Shown piece by piece: positions 6,694 to 13,827 of a stretch of DNA of 19,597 bases. The stretch is taken from NCBI GenBank assembly GCA_016550395.1, contig JABXGY010000357.1, positions 1 through 19,597 of the forward strand, in the 5' to 3' direction. The DNA is from an archaeon (lineage in GTDB: Archaea; Asgardarchaeota; Hermodarchaeia; Hermodarchaeales; Hermodarchaeaceae). The position numbers were made by a program, and so were the translations under genes. Position 1 is the stretch's first letter; the number at the start of each line of letters is the position of its first letter. The notes beneath the pieces were generated by a model, which was not told the origin of the DNA, did no database searches, and saw only the letters and a list, made by a program, of their open reading frames with translations.

Positions 6694-7134
6694 TTAGGTT
6701 TTTCTTTTTTTGATTGAATGCCGCGTTTTAACCGCAACACCCCGAGACAACTCAAGCATTTCTTGAGGACTTAAGTGAGCCATCCCCACAGCAAGGAGAG
6801 TATCTTTGTCATCTACAACAAGGACTTCATCTCCTGCTCTCAAATCGGAATCTACCTCTTTAATATGCTTAGCAAAAACGCTGCGACCTTCTTTAATAAA
6901 GGGTGCCACCTCTTGACTCACAACTACTCGAAGTCTCGGGTAGGGAGCTGCTTGATGTAAACGCAAAGCACCAGCTAAGGTTAAGACAATTCGTCCATCA
7001 TGTGCTCGAATAGTAGCAAGAACCTTCGATTTGAGCAACACTCTACGAATTTGACCTGATCGTTTTGAAATCTCTATTTCACAATTATCTGGGAAAAGCA
7101 GGTGCCCAATCGGAGAGCTGAACTGATAGTTCAC
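6694..7134 (-). CDS. PUA-domain RNA-binding protein
   Basis: A 146-residue protein with an N-terminal pre-PUA region (FPDNCEIEISKRSGQIRRVL) and a C-terminal PUA domain (AKHIKEVDSDLRAGDEVLVVDD to LSRGVAVKTRHS). It resembles the C-terminal half of archaeal tRNA-guanine transglycosylase/archaeosine synthase, but has no catalytic domain, and is of the stand-alone type (TIGR00451-like PUA). Such proteins bind structured RNA such as tRNA; the partner cannot be read here. ATG 7134 is the start. It lies 68 bases downstream of pan and 49 bases upstream of the nac start on the same strand, so a ribosome-linked role is a reasonable inference. Function uncertain, fold well supported. Confidence 0.85.
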   Translation of the reverse strand: MNYQFSSPIGHLLFPDNCEIEISKRSGQIRRVLLKSKVLATIRAHDGRIVLTLAGALRLHQAAPYPRLRVVVSQEVAPFIKEGRSVFAKHIKEVDSDLRAGDEVLVVDDKDTLLAVGMAHLSPQEMLELSRGVAVKTRHSIKKRKT

Positions 7135-7202
7135 TATACCTCTTGCCCTAAGTAATGGATCATCAAATTCGATTTAGCTCGCCTCGTCTTTCCTACAATA
7201 TA

Positions 7203-8417
7203 TTAACCATAAATGTCTGTCGCGTCGCTGCGGTCAGCAATGTTACCCAAGACTTTGGTTATGGCTTTGTTGAAATCATCCCGGTTAACAACATCTCGAA
7301 GTTCTCGTATAGCAAACATACCTGCTTCAGTACAAATCGCTTTTAGATCTGCTCCAGAAGCCCCATTTGTTTTGGCTGCAAGTAAGCTAACATCTACATC
7401 AGATTGGATGTTCATATTTCGCATATGAATTCGGAGTATTTGTATTCGAGCTTCTTTATCAGGAAATGGAAATTCGATAATCCGATCAAATCGTCCTGGT
7501 CGAGTTAAAGCACCGTCTAGGATATCAGGCCGATTAGTGGCAGCAATAATTCGAACATCACCACGAGGATCGAATCCATCGAGCATACTAAGGAGTTGCA
7601 TAAGAGTACGTTGCACCTCGCGATCGCCGCTAGTTGCGATATCGAGCCGTCGGCTTGCAACAGCATCTAATTCATCGATAAAAACAATACTTGGAGACCG
7701 TTTACGGGCCATATAGAAGATTTCTCTAACGATGCGTGCTCCTTCGCCAATGAATTTCTGCACCAACTCAGAACCAATGACACGAATAAAGGTGGCTTTT
7801 GTTTCATGGGCTACCGCTCGGGCGAGTAGAGTTTTTCCTGTGCCAGGTGGACCACATAAAAGAACACCTTTAGGTGGTTCAATACCGACTTTTTCAAAGA
7901 GCTCAGGATGTAGAAGGGGAAGTTCAACAGTTTCCCGAATCTCTGCAATTTGCTCTTCTAATCCACCAATATCCTCATAGGTAACATCTGGACTTTCTTC
8001 TACATTCATAGCTTGAACAAAAGGATCAATCGAAATGGGTAAGACGTCTACAACCGCCAGGGTTCGCTGATTAAGAGCTACTTTTGCTCCAGATTCAAGT
8101 TTGCTTCCAATAATTGATTCGGGGTAATTAACGACGAATTGTGGTCCCGTGCTACTTTTCACGATTACTCTACCATCACCAAGAACATCAATTACTGTGG
8201 CTGAAACCAATGGAGGTTGTCTTAGTTTATTCAGTTCTGCTTGTAAAATCCGAACTTCATTTTCAAGTCGAGTACGTTCAGCTGTGATTTGTTCTTTTTC
8301 GAGTTCTAGCTCACGGACGCGTTGTTCCAAAAGGATTGTACGTTCAGCGAGAGACATGTAATCTTCAGGGGAGATTGCCTTTTTGCGAATATCAGTGGAA
8401 TCGGTCATTGCAAGCAC
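7203..8417 (-). CDS. pan: Proteasome-activating nucleotidase (AAA ATPase)
   Basis: PAN is the archaeal counterpart of the 19S Rpt ring: a hexameric ATPase that unfolds substrates and opens the 20S proteasome gate. Visible in order: an N-terminal coiled coil (about 25-66), the OB domain (about 70-125), then the AAA module with Walker A GPPGTGKT (189-196), Walker B IVFIDE (244-249) and the second region of homology AATNRPDILDGALTRPGRFDR given here as AATNRPD and RPGRFDR (about 292-311). The protein ends in IYG, a hydrophobic-Tyr-X tail that docks in the alpha-ring pockets of the 20S core. Length 404 is normal. Start is GTG 8417 or ATG 8408. First gene of the PAN-PUA-NAC cluster; proteasome core genes are not in the window. 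Confidence 0.96.
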   Translation of the reverse strand: MLAMTDSTDIRKKAISPEDYMSLAERTILLEQRVRELELEKEQITAERTRLENEVRILQAELNKLRQPPLVSATVIDVLGDGRVIVKSSTGPQFVVNYPESIIGSKLESGAKVALNQRTLAVVDVLPISIDPFVQAMNVEESPDVTYEDIGGLEEQIAEIRETVELPLLHPELFEKVGIEPPKGVLLCGPPGTGKTLLARAVAHETKATFIRVIGSELVQKFIGEGARIVREIFYMARKRSPSIVFIDELDAVASRRLDIATSGDREVQRTLMQLLSMLDGFDPRGDVRIIAATNRPDILDGALTRPGRFDRIIEFPFPDKEARIQILRIHMRNMNIQSDVDVSLLAAKTNGASGADLKAICTEAGMFAIRELRDVVNRDDFNKAITKVLGNIADRSDATDIYG

Positions 8418-8440
8418 TCTGAGTTAAACGCGCTAAAAGC

Positions 8441-8470
8441 TTTTTTTATTCCTCCAGTGTGCATATAAAA
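8441..8470 (-). promoter_or_regulatory. Promoter region for pan
   Basis: Two TATA candidates exist on the minus strand: TTTTATAT at 8470-8463, giving a transcript start near 8441 and a short leader, and AATAAAAAAA at 8450-8441, which would give a nearly leaderless message from GTG 8417. The sequence does not decide between them. The same gap holds an A/T-rich CTTTTAGATA near 8504-8513 that could serve the divergent MBF1 gene. Confidence 0.4.
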
Positions 8471-8550
8471 CCACATTAAGAATAAGTCAAAATGAAAAGA
8501 TACTTTTAGATATTCGCGGGTAAAGTGTTAGATGGTGGCGAAAAAGCATT

Positions 8551-9051
8551 ATGCCAACCTGTGAGATATGTGGACGCGATTGCAAGTCAACGAGAGAAAA
8601 TTCCCTTGAAGGAGCCTGTCTCCAAGCATGTAATCGCTGTGCACAGTTAGGAGAACCTGTACATCGAACCACAAAACCAAGCTCTCAGACGCGCCCAATG
8701 GTAAAAACCCGTTCTTCCTCAACTCGATACCCCCCAATTCGATCTCGTTCTCAAAGACGCGAGTTGGTACCCGTTGAAGATTTTACAAAGCTAATTCGAA
8801 GGGCAAGAGAAGAGAGAAAATGGTCACAAAGAGATGTTGCTAATAAACTCAATGAAAGAACGTCTGTCATTACAAAAGTTGAGAGTGGAAAAATGGCTCC
8901 CACTATCAATCTGGCAAGAAAATTGGAACGTCTGTTTAAACTAACACTTCTTGAAGAGACAGAATCTATTGACCTTTCAACTACTCCTTCACATAGTACA
9001 GCTACATTGGGAGATGTTGTACAGATAAAACGCAAAAAAACCAGCTCCTAG
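8551..9051 (+). CDS. mbf1: Multiprotein bridging factor 1 homologue (aMBF1)
   Basis: Archaeal MBF1 has a zinc ribbon and an HTH domain, and is linked to transcription and ribosome-associated functions. The N-terminus has CEIC at 4-7 and a second cysteine cluster CLQACNRC (23-30), forming the zinc site. A flexible Ser/Thr/Arg-rich linker (about 40-72) leads to an XRE/Cro-type helix-turn-helix: EDFTKLIRRAREERKWSQRD and KLNERTSVITKVESGKMAPT, near 76-120. Length of 166 is typical. It heads a plus-strand group with aTrm56 and TFE and is divergent from pan. ATG 8551 is the start; the CxxC motif begins three residues in, so the start is secure. Confidence 0.93.
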   Translation: MPTCEICGRDCKSTRENSLEGACLQACNRCAQLGEPVHRTTKPSSQTRPMVKTRSSSTRYPPIRSRSQRRELVPVEDFTKLIRRAREERKWSQRDVANKLNERTSVITKVESGKMAPTINLARKLERLFKLTLLEETESIDLSTTPSHSTATLGDVVQIKRKKTSS

Positions 9052-9078
9052 ATTGATTATGATCGAGAGAGAAACATA

Positions 9079-9648
9079 TTGAAAGGTCAAGATTCTCTTA
9101 TGAAGCCTCCAAAATGGTGCGTAGTGGTATTAAAGCTGGATCATCGCCCTGAACGTGATAAACGGGTAACAACGCATATTGGTTTAACCGCACGGGCATT
9201 TGGTGCATCAGGTCTATGGACAGCAGGGTTGAAGGATCCTAAAGTTGTTGAGTCAATGAAACAGGTGACTTCACAATGGGGTTACCAGAGATTTCAGGTT
9301 ATAACTGGAGTTAATTGGCGAAAACGGGTAGGAAAGTGGAAAGAAGAAGGGGGGGAGGTTATTCATCTTACAATGTATGGGTTACATATTGATAAGATAA
9401 TATCAAAAATCGATTCTTCACCTCGACCTAAGCTCATTGTGGTGGGTAGTTCAAAGGTTCCCATTGAGGTTTTCAAAGTTGCTGATTACAACGTTGCTAT
9501 CGGTCATCAACCTCACAGTGAAATCGCAGCCGTAGCAATTTTTCTCGACCGACTTTTTCAAGGAAAAATGCTTCATAAAAAGTTTCTTGATGCTAAAATG
9601 GAAATTAAACCTACTGCAGATGGAAAACGGGTTAAGGAACTGGAATAA
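9079..9648 (+). CDS. trm56: tRNA (cytidine-56-2'-O)-methyltransferase aTrm56
   Basis: Methylates the ribose of C56 in the T-loop of tRNA using SAM; it belongs to the SPOUT (trefoil knot) class and is archaeal. The family signature LDHRPERDKRVTTHIGLTAR (18-37) is intact, followed by ARAFGASGLW. The knot region is in the C-terminal half: KLIVVGSSKVPIEVF and YNVAIGHQPHSEIAAVAIFLDR. Length 189 fits. The start TTG 9079 is 27 bases after the MBF1 stop, and an internal ATG (residue 8) directly before KPPKWCVVVLKLDHR could also be the true start. It sits between two transcription factor genes on the same strand, so co-transcription is likely. Confidence 0.92.
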   Translation: MKGQDSLMKPPKWCVVVLKLDHRPERDKRVTTHIGLTARAFGASGLWTAGLKDPKVVESMKQVTSQWGYQRFQVITGVNWRKRVGKWKEEGGEVIHLTMYGLHIDKIISKIDSSPRPKLIVVGSSKVPIEVFKVADYNVAIGHQPHSEIAAVAIFLDRLFQGKMLHKKFLDAKMEIKPTADGKRVKELE

Positions 9649-9721
9649 TCATAATATGGATTGGGTTCAAGAACTGGATTTTGTGAAACAAAAAGGTCTA
9701 TATTCCATGCCGGAATAGATT

Positions 9722-10243
9722 ATGTGTAAATCTATGTCTGGACGTGAGATGCTAATTAAGCAGGTTGTCATTGAGTTCGCCGGTGAGGACGCATTTGAGG
9801 TTGCGTCACGTTTGAAAGAGGATGAAGAAACTACAGATGAGGAAATTGCCAATCAAACAGGCATGCGCCTCAATGCTGTTCGAAAAATTCTCTACAAACT
9901 ATATGACCTTCATTTGGCGTCATATCGCCGTACCCGCGATAAAGAAACCGGATGGTTTGTCTACTACTGGATATTAGAACCTGAACGCATCCACGATCTT
10001 TTACATGAGAAAAAAAGCAAGGTTCTTGAACGACTTAAACAGCGTCTAGCATACGAAGGAGAAAATACTTTCTACCACTGTAATCATGATGGATGTCCAC
10101 GCCACACCTTTGAAGAAGCCATGGCAAATGCCTTCAAATGTCCATTATGTAATAATCAACTTGTTCACGTCGACAATACCCAAATCATATCGATTTTACA
10201 AAAACAAATCGAAGTATTGGAAGAAGATATCAAGCCAAATTAA
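9722..10243 (+). CDS. tfe: Transcription initiation factor E alpha (TFE)
   Basis: TFE helps RNA polymerase open the promoter DNA and stabilises the open complex. The 173-residue protein has an N-terminal winged helix (MLIKQVVIEFAGEDAFEVAS to YKLYDLHLASYRRTRD, about 10-77), in which EEIANQTGMRLNAVRKILYK is the recognition part. The extension ETGWFVYYWILEPERI follows. A C4 zinc ribbon comes next: YHCNHDGCP near 117-125 paired with FKCPLCNN near 137-144. The C-terminus has a short acidic coiled segment. Length and domain order match archaeal TFE-alpha. ATG 9722 starts the frame; ATG at residue 5 is possible. It is third in the MBF1-aTrm56-TFE run and is followed by tRNA-Val. Confidence 0.94.
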   Translation: MCKSMSGREMLIKQVVIEFAGEDAFEVASRLKEDEETTDEEIANQTGMRLNAVRKILYKLYDLHLASYRRTRDKETGWFVYYWILEPERIHDLLHEKKSKVLERLKQRLAYEGENTFYHCNHDGCPRHTFEEAMANAFKCPLCNNQLVHVDNTQIISILQKQIEVLEEDIKPN

Positions 10244-10278
10244 TGAGTACCGAGTTGGTTTCTTTATACCAAGGAGAC

Positions 10279-10286
10279 CTTTTTAG
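10279..10286 (+). promoter_or_regulatory. TATA-like element for tRNA-Val
   Basis: CCTTTTTA at 10279-10286 ends about 28 bases before the tRNA 5' end at 10315, the expected archaeal spacing. A second A/T-rich TTTATA lies at 10263-10268. Weak, by position only. Confidence 0.35.
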
Positions 10287-10314
10287 GGTAGCATTGAACA
10301 ACGGAATTCACGTT

Positions 10315-10423
10315 GGGCCGATGGTCTAGCTATCTACTGGGATATTGTCCCAGTTGACTAGAAGGTTATGATATCGCGCTTACACCGCGATGGTCGGGGG
10401 TTCGAATCCCTCTCGGCCCACCA
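10315..10423 (+). tRNA. trnV: tRNA-Val (anticodon UAC) with a D-loop intron
   Basis: The acceptor stem is GGGCCGA 10315-10321 with TCGGCCC 10413-10419, discriminator A, and encoded CCA 10421-10423. The anticodon arm TCGCG-CTTACAC-CGCGA gives UAC, reading GUA valine codons. The T arm has GGGGG-TTCGAAT-CCCTC. The D arm is normal only if 32 bases (10332-10363) are removed, giving GTCTAGCT joined to GGTTATGAT with the invariant GG in place. The gene follows tfe on the same strand by 71 bases. Confidence 0.95.
10332..10363 (+). other. Bulge-helix-bulge intron in the D-loop of tRNA-Val
   Basis: The central helix is CTAG 10326-10329 with CTAG 10358-10361. The bulges are CTA 10330-10332 and AAG 10362-10364. 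The inner helix TCTACTGGG / CCCAGTTGA at 10333-10357 has one T-T mismatch and a 7-nt loop. Cutting after the second base of each bulge removes 32 nt and restores a standard D-arm. The position is not the usual 37/38 site. The layout (exon-1 half of the central helix, 5' bulge, hairpin, intron half, 3' bulge) is the same as in the dnaG intron. Confidence 0.9.
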
Positions 10424-10533
10424 CCTTGTTACTCATTCTCACAGTCATGATGAAAGACTACAATACTTTTGCTGTCTATAAGCAGCAACATAAACTTATT
10501 AAAGAGCGTTATTTGTACCAGCAACGAACCCGA

Positions 10534-10619
10534 GCCGGGGTATCCTAGCCTGGTAGGGAGCAGGCCTGCTAAGTCTGTGTCCATGGGACTCACGGGTTCG
10601 AATCCCGTCCCCGGCGCCA
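10534..10619 (+). tRNA. trnS: tRNA-Ser (anticodon GCU)
   Basis: The acceptor stem is GCCGGGG 10534-10540 with CCCCGGC 10609-10615, discriminator G and encoded CCA 10617-10619. The D-arm has TAGCCTGGTAGGGAGCA; the anticodon arm CAGGC-CTGCTAA-GTCTG gives GCU (AGC/AGU serine). The long variable arm TGTGTCCATGGGACTCA confirms a class II tRNA, and the T arm has GGGTTCGAATCCC. No intron is seen. A TATA-like TTATTAAA lies about 31-38 bases upstream. Confidence 0.96.
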
Positions 10620-10658
10620 CAAACTCATTAAGACAAGCTGACTAGGAGATTTTTACCT

Positions 10659-11165
10659 GTGCCGTTTACTCCCTTTCATTTAGGTCCTGCGCTCCTAATT
10701 GGGTTGATTTTCTTTCCCCTGTTATATCTTCCCGCAGTCTTACTTGGGAGCATAATTGTGGATGTTGAACCACTAAGTTTTCTTATTCTTGGTCTCCCCG
10801 TTCTTCACCTATTTTTTCATACATTTTTGGGAGCAACAATCCTGGCTCTCATTCTAGCCTTAGTCGTGTTTCTGCTCCAAGAATTATTGGGAAATATAAT
10901 GGCAACTTTTCGTCTGCCACAAAAAGCCTCTCCTTTGAACATAACATTCGCTGTTCTGGTAGGAGCTTATTCACACGTTATTTTAGACGCGTTTTTGTAT
11001 TCTGAAATTCAACCATTTTGGCCATTATTGGGTAACCCCTTTCTTGGCCTTGTTTCGAGTTCCATGGTGTACCTTTTCTGTATAATCTGTTTTATTGTAG
11101 CAATCCCACTCTACATTTTCCAGATTTGGCGAAGAAAAAGGCAGCAGAAGAAAACGATTATATAG
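10659..11165 (+). CDS. Multipass membrane protein, YdjM/DUF457-like putative metal-dependent hydrolase
   Basis: A 168-residue, very hydrophobic protein. It opens with MPFTPFHLGPALLIGLIFF, a typical start of the YdjM/DUF457 membrane-bound hydrolase group. Conserved polar residues lie in DVEP (about 35-38), LHLFFHTFLGA (about 49-59) and GAYSHVILDAFLYS (about 107-120); the His and Asp residues could bind metal. Four to five transmembrane segments are visible and the C-terminus is basic (RRKRQQKK). Start GTG 10659 is 39 bases after tRNA-Ser. Its last codons contain the TATA box of the SRP RNA gene. The family link is from the N-terminal and SH..LD patterns; activity is unproven. Confidence 0.75.
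   Translation: MPFTPFHLGPALLIGLIFFPLLYLPAVLLGSIIVDVEPLSFLILGLPVLHLFFHTFLGATILALILALVVFLLQELLGNIMATFRLPQKASPLNITFAVLVGAYSHVILDAFLYSEIQPFWPLLGNPFLGLVSSSMVYLFCIICFIVAIPLYIFQIWRRKRQQKKTII
11158..11164 (+). promoter_or_regulatory. TATA box for the SRP RNA, inside the upstream stop codon
   Basis: TTATATA at 11158-11164 lies about 26 bases before the SRP RNA 5' end at about 11188. It overlaps the last codon and the TAG stop of the membrane protein gene, so coding and promoter bases are shared. Confidence 0.65.
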
Positions 11166-11187
11166 CGCCAGGTTGTGGAAGCTGGTT

Positions 11188-11536
11188 GGACGGTGAGCCT
11201 AGGCGGGGGGCTAGAAGCCCCGCAGCGCCGCTACGGGCTGGCTAAGGCTCCCCTGTACCGCAGATGCTCTATAAGGCGGGCTGAATGCCGACGCTAGGCT
11301 TTCTGACCTGTTGTACGACTTACCGTTCGTGGCAGTGACGATCCGCCTCGGAGGATCGCTGGTGGCGGTAGGCTTTTCGTAGGAAGGGCTGAATCGCCTT
11401 TATCAGGTGAACCCAGCGAGACCCGGGAGGGAGCAGCGTAAGCCTGTACTGTAGATGCTTCCGAGATCCGGGTCTGAGACCTGGCGGTAAGTACGGCATC
11501 AGTGAGGGTTGACGACCGTCGGGGCTCCCGTCCGCC
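11188..11536 (+). ncRNA. ffs: Signal recognition particle RNA (7S RNA)
   Basis: The SRP RNA scaffold binds SRP54 and SRP19 to target ribosomes to the membrane. The ends pair: GGACGG 11188-11193 with CCGTCC 11528-11533, extended by GAGCC 11195-11199 with GGCTC 11523-11527. The diagnostic helix 8 is at 11416-11439: GCG-AGACCC-GGGA-GGGAGCAG-CGT, with the GNRA tetraloop and the asymmetric A-rich loop bound by SRP54. A helix-6-type arm is at about 11316-11375 (CTTACCG/CGGTAGG outside, CGATCC/GGATCG inside). Alu-like 5' hairpins lie at 11204-11260 (such as GGGGCT/AGCCCC). TTTT at 11537-11540 may end transcription. Length near 350 nt is on the long side for an archaeal SRP RNA. Confidence 0.9.
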
Positions 11537-11542
11537 TTTTCT

Positions 11543-12490
11543 TCATTTATTTCGTGTCGATAAACCTAGTTTCTCACGGTATAGACAAACAGCACATATA
11601 TCCTGAGAGGTTATTTCGCCACAGCTGTTGCATTTCTGATAGGGCTCGTCTTTACCCCTTTGAATCGCTTTAATAATTTTCATAAAAGACGCATGCAAAT
11701 TGAACTTAGACCCAGGATGCCGATCTTCGAAAGCATTCAGCCATTCACGGATTTCTGAGCGCAATGAAGTCTCCTTATATTGACAAGGTGGATGATGAAG
11801 AGGCAGTTGTAAAAGTTTTGAATAGAGCGCAATATCCTTCTCCAATAGGTGATACATGGGCTTGATTCGAGGAATAAGCCATCTCTCAACGCCTTTGAGA
11901 AAAGGGGTTATCCGCGCTAATCGTTGTAAATCGCCCCTTATGAGATTCATCAACATAGATTGAAGTTCATCATCGAGATTGTGTCCTAAGGCTAGTTTAT
12001 CCGCATTGATTCTTCGAGCAAGGATGTTTAATCCCTGTCGTCGAAGTGTACCACAATAGGCACAAGGTGAAAGAGGTGATTGTGTTTTTTGTGCCCGATC
12101 AGCGATCTCATCAAGTGTTAGTGAGAAGATGTCTTGATATGATGATGTGACATGTTCTACATTAAGATGCTGAGTTACTTGTCGTAACACCCTTTGGCGT
12201 TCTTTATCTTGTCTACTACCTTCTTGAAGTGTAATAGCCATAACCTCAGATTCGGGAAACTGCTTTTGAATATCGACCAGTGTTGCGAGCAAAACCGTGC
12301 TATCTTTACCACCAGAATAAGCTACAGCGATTCGATCAGTCCGTTGGAGCATTTTAAACCTGGAAATTGCAGTTCGTATTGCTGCCATAACTGATGCTTG
12401 GAAACAATTATCACATAAGGTTTCACCGGAATAGGGACGGGAGATGATAGAGGGGGCTTTACACATACTGCATTCGTTAGTCATTTGCAT
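11543..12490 (-). CDS. ttuA: tRNA 2-thiolation protein of the TtuA/Ncs6 family
   Basis: These PP-loop ATPases adenylate a tRNA uridine or thymidine and add sulfur from a ubiquitin-like carrier; Ncs6/Ctu1 acts on U34 and TtuA on U54. Visible (numbered from TTG 12502): N-terminal zinc finger C11-C14-C30-C33, PP-loop SGGKDS 63-68, the iron-sulfur cysteines C147 and C150 in PCAYCG with C240 in PPCQY, GHNLDDELQSMLMNL near 173-187, and a C-terminal zinc finger C291-C294-C303-C306. All metal sites are complete. ATG 12490 (or ATG 12484) is preferred to TTG 12502. It follows the site-2 protease on the same strand. Which base is modified cannot be settled by sequence alone. Confidence 0.9.
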   Translation of the reverse strand: MQMTNECSMCKAPSIISRPYSGETLCDNCFQASVMAAIRTAISRFKMLQRTDRIAVAYSGGKDSTVLLATLVDIQKQFPESEVMAITLQEGSRQDKERQRVLRQVTQHLNVEHVTSSYQDIFSLTLDEIADRAQKTQSPLSPCAYCGTLRRQGLNILARRINADKLALGHNLDDELQSMLMNLIRGDLQRLARITPFLKGVERWLIPRIKPMYHLLEKDIALYSKLLQLPLHHPPCQYKETSLRSEIREWLNAFEDRHPGSKFNLHASFMKIIKAIQRGKDEPYQKCNSCGEITSQDICAVCLYREKLGLSTRNK

Positions 12491-12531
12491 CCAACTTAGC
12501 AAGGAACAATAGCCATTAAATTTGCGTTTCT

Positions 12532-13719
12532 TTACCTAAAGAACATAGCTAGTAAAGCGGGATTCAGGATAGTAAAGAGAACGTTCACAATAAGGATGGA
12601 TAGAGCTGTGATTCGTAGACCCCAGAGTAATGCTCTTCCACTTGTTCGCTCCAATGAGATAGTGGCATCGATGAGGTCCTTCCAGAGTCGATCACCATCT
12701 AAAGGCGGAATTGGTAACAGGTTAATGAGGCCTAGACTAATAGTTATAATGAAGAACCACGCTAGGGCTTCACGGAATTGTGCACCTCCAAATGGTCCAA
12801 GTAAACTGAAGGGATAATGTAGTGGAACATGTGTTTGTAAAAATATTCCAATATAAGCTTTAGAGGCATTAGTCGGATTTTCTCCAACATAAAGCGAAAT
12901 TTGAGAAAGCCCTTCTATAGTGAGAATTACTAGATCACCGGGATGAGCTCCCCCCATGAAATTACTAAGATCATCACTTGTTTGAATTGTTGTTCCGTTC
13001 ATTCCAGTGATGACCATACCCGGTGCTAGAACACCATCAGCAGGGCTACCTGTTACAACACTATTGACCAGCACACCACTTGGTATAGGTATGACAATAA
13101 GTGTAGCAAATACTATTGCGATGAGCGCAACAGTTAGATTTGCTCCAGATCCAGCAGCGAAGAGGCGTGCACGTTGTTTGCGAGTCGACTTGAGTTTAAT
13201 GTATTCATCGTCGGGTTCAACAAAAGCCCCAAAAAAGACGAGAAAAAGAAAAATTCCAGAACTCTTTACGGGAAGGTTATCGGCCCGTGCAGCTATGCCA
13301 TGAGCAAGTTCGTGTGCAACGATGGCAACAATCAAAGGAATTAGGATCATCAGAAAAAACTGATAGGACATAGTAATACCGGGGATGAGAGGGGCGACTG
13401 CGCCAGGAGTTCCGGGTTGACCTAGAAGGGTTTTGATGAACTCCCAAATATTACTTCCCAGGGCGTAAAGTGCATAGATAGAGAAAAAGAAACAAACCCC
13501 AATGAATGCTGACCATATGTATCGCCATGCGCGTGGATGCCAGTTTCCGATGCGATCTAAGAGATTATTAAACCGTTCAGTTCGAGCAAAAAGCATGAAT
13601 GGACCAACTTCAATCCCATAACGTTCTAGCTTGAAAAAGGAGGCGAGGCCAATTATTATCATCCAGACAATAAGGATTGCAAACCAGGGTAGTAACAAGA
13701 GAAAGATGTCCATTTGTAG
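12532..13719 (-). CDS. Site-2 protease family (M50) intramembrane metalloprotease with PDZ domain
   Basis: Cuts transmembrane segments within the lipid bilayer, typically in regulated signalling or membrane protein control. Numbered from GTG 13749, visible parts are several transmembrane helices, the zinc site HELAHG (146-151), an FFGAFVEPDDE stretch, a helix at about 199-222, a PDZ-like domain (about 224-290) containing ADGVLAPGMVITGMNG, and the third metal ligand in NLLPIPPLDGDR (343-354, Asp351). All catalytic residues are present. A TATA box at 13771-13763 places the transcript start near 13741, after GTG 13749, so ATG 13719, with GAGG upstream, is the better start. It is probably co-transcribed with the thiolation gene, 41-42 bases away. 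Confidence 0.92.
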   Translation of the reverse strand, partial: LQMDIFLLLLPWFAILIVWMIIIGLASFFKLERYGIEVGPFMLFARTERFNNLLDRIGNWHPRAWRYIWSAFIGVCFFFSIYALYALGSNIWEFIKTLLGQPGTPGAVAPLIPGITMSYQFFLMILIPLIVAIVAHELAHGIAARADNLPVKSSGIFLFLVFFGAFVEPDDEYIKLKSTRKQRARLFAAGSGANLTVALIAIVFATLIVIPIPSGVLVNSVVTGSPADGVLAPGMVITGMNGTTIQTSDDLSNFMGGAHPGDLVILTIEGLSQISLYVGENPTNASKAYIGIFLQTHVPLHYPFSLLGPFGGAQFREALAWFFIITISLGLINLLPIPPLDGDRLWKDLIDATISLERTSGRALLWGLRITALSILIVNVLFTILNPALLAMFFR

Positions 13720-13762
13720 CATTCGTGTTATCGCCTCAGAGGTCTCCACAGTTCACATATGC

Positions 13763-13808
13763 GATATAAATGTGTGATGCACCGATGAGAGAGAAGCTTT
13801 TAAAAAAT
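13763..13808. promoter_or_regulatory. Divergent promoters for the site-2 protease and cutA
   Basis: On the minus strand ATTTATATC (13771-13763) faces the protease gene. On the plus strand TTTTAAAAAATA (13798-13809 approximately) is centred about 26 bases before ATG 13828, consistent with a leaderless cutA message. Called by composition and spacing. Confidence 0.5.
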
Positions 13809-13827
13809 ACGGTAGGGGCTCGATTTT

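Noticed and set aside
6645..6755. N-terminal extension of NAC to 6755
   Set aside because: It overlaps the PUA gene and has no similarity to NAC; TTG 6644 has a clear ribosome binding site.
10429..10620. Minus-strand 63-codon frame
   Set aside because: It runs across the tRNA-Ser gene in antisense, a common false call.
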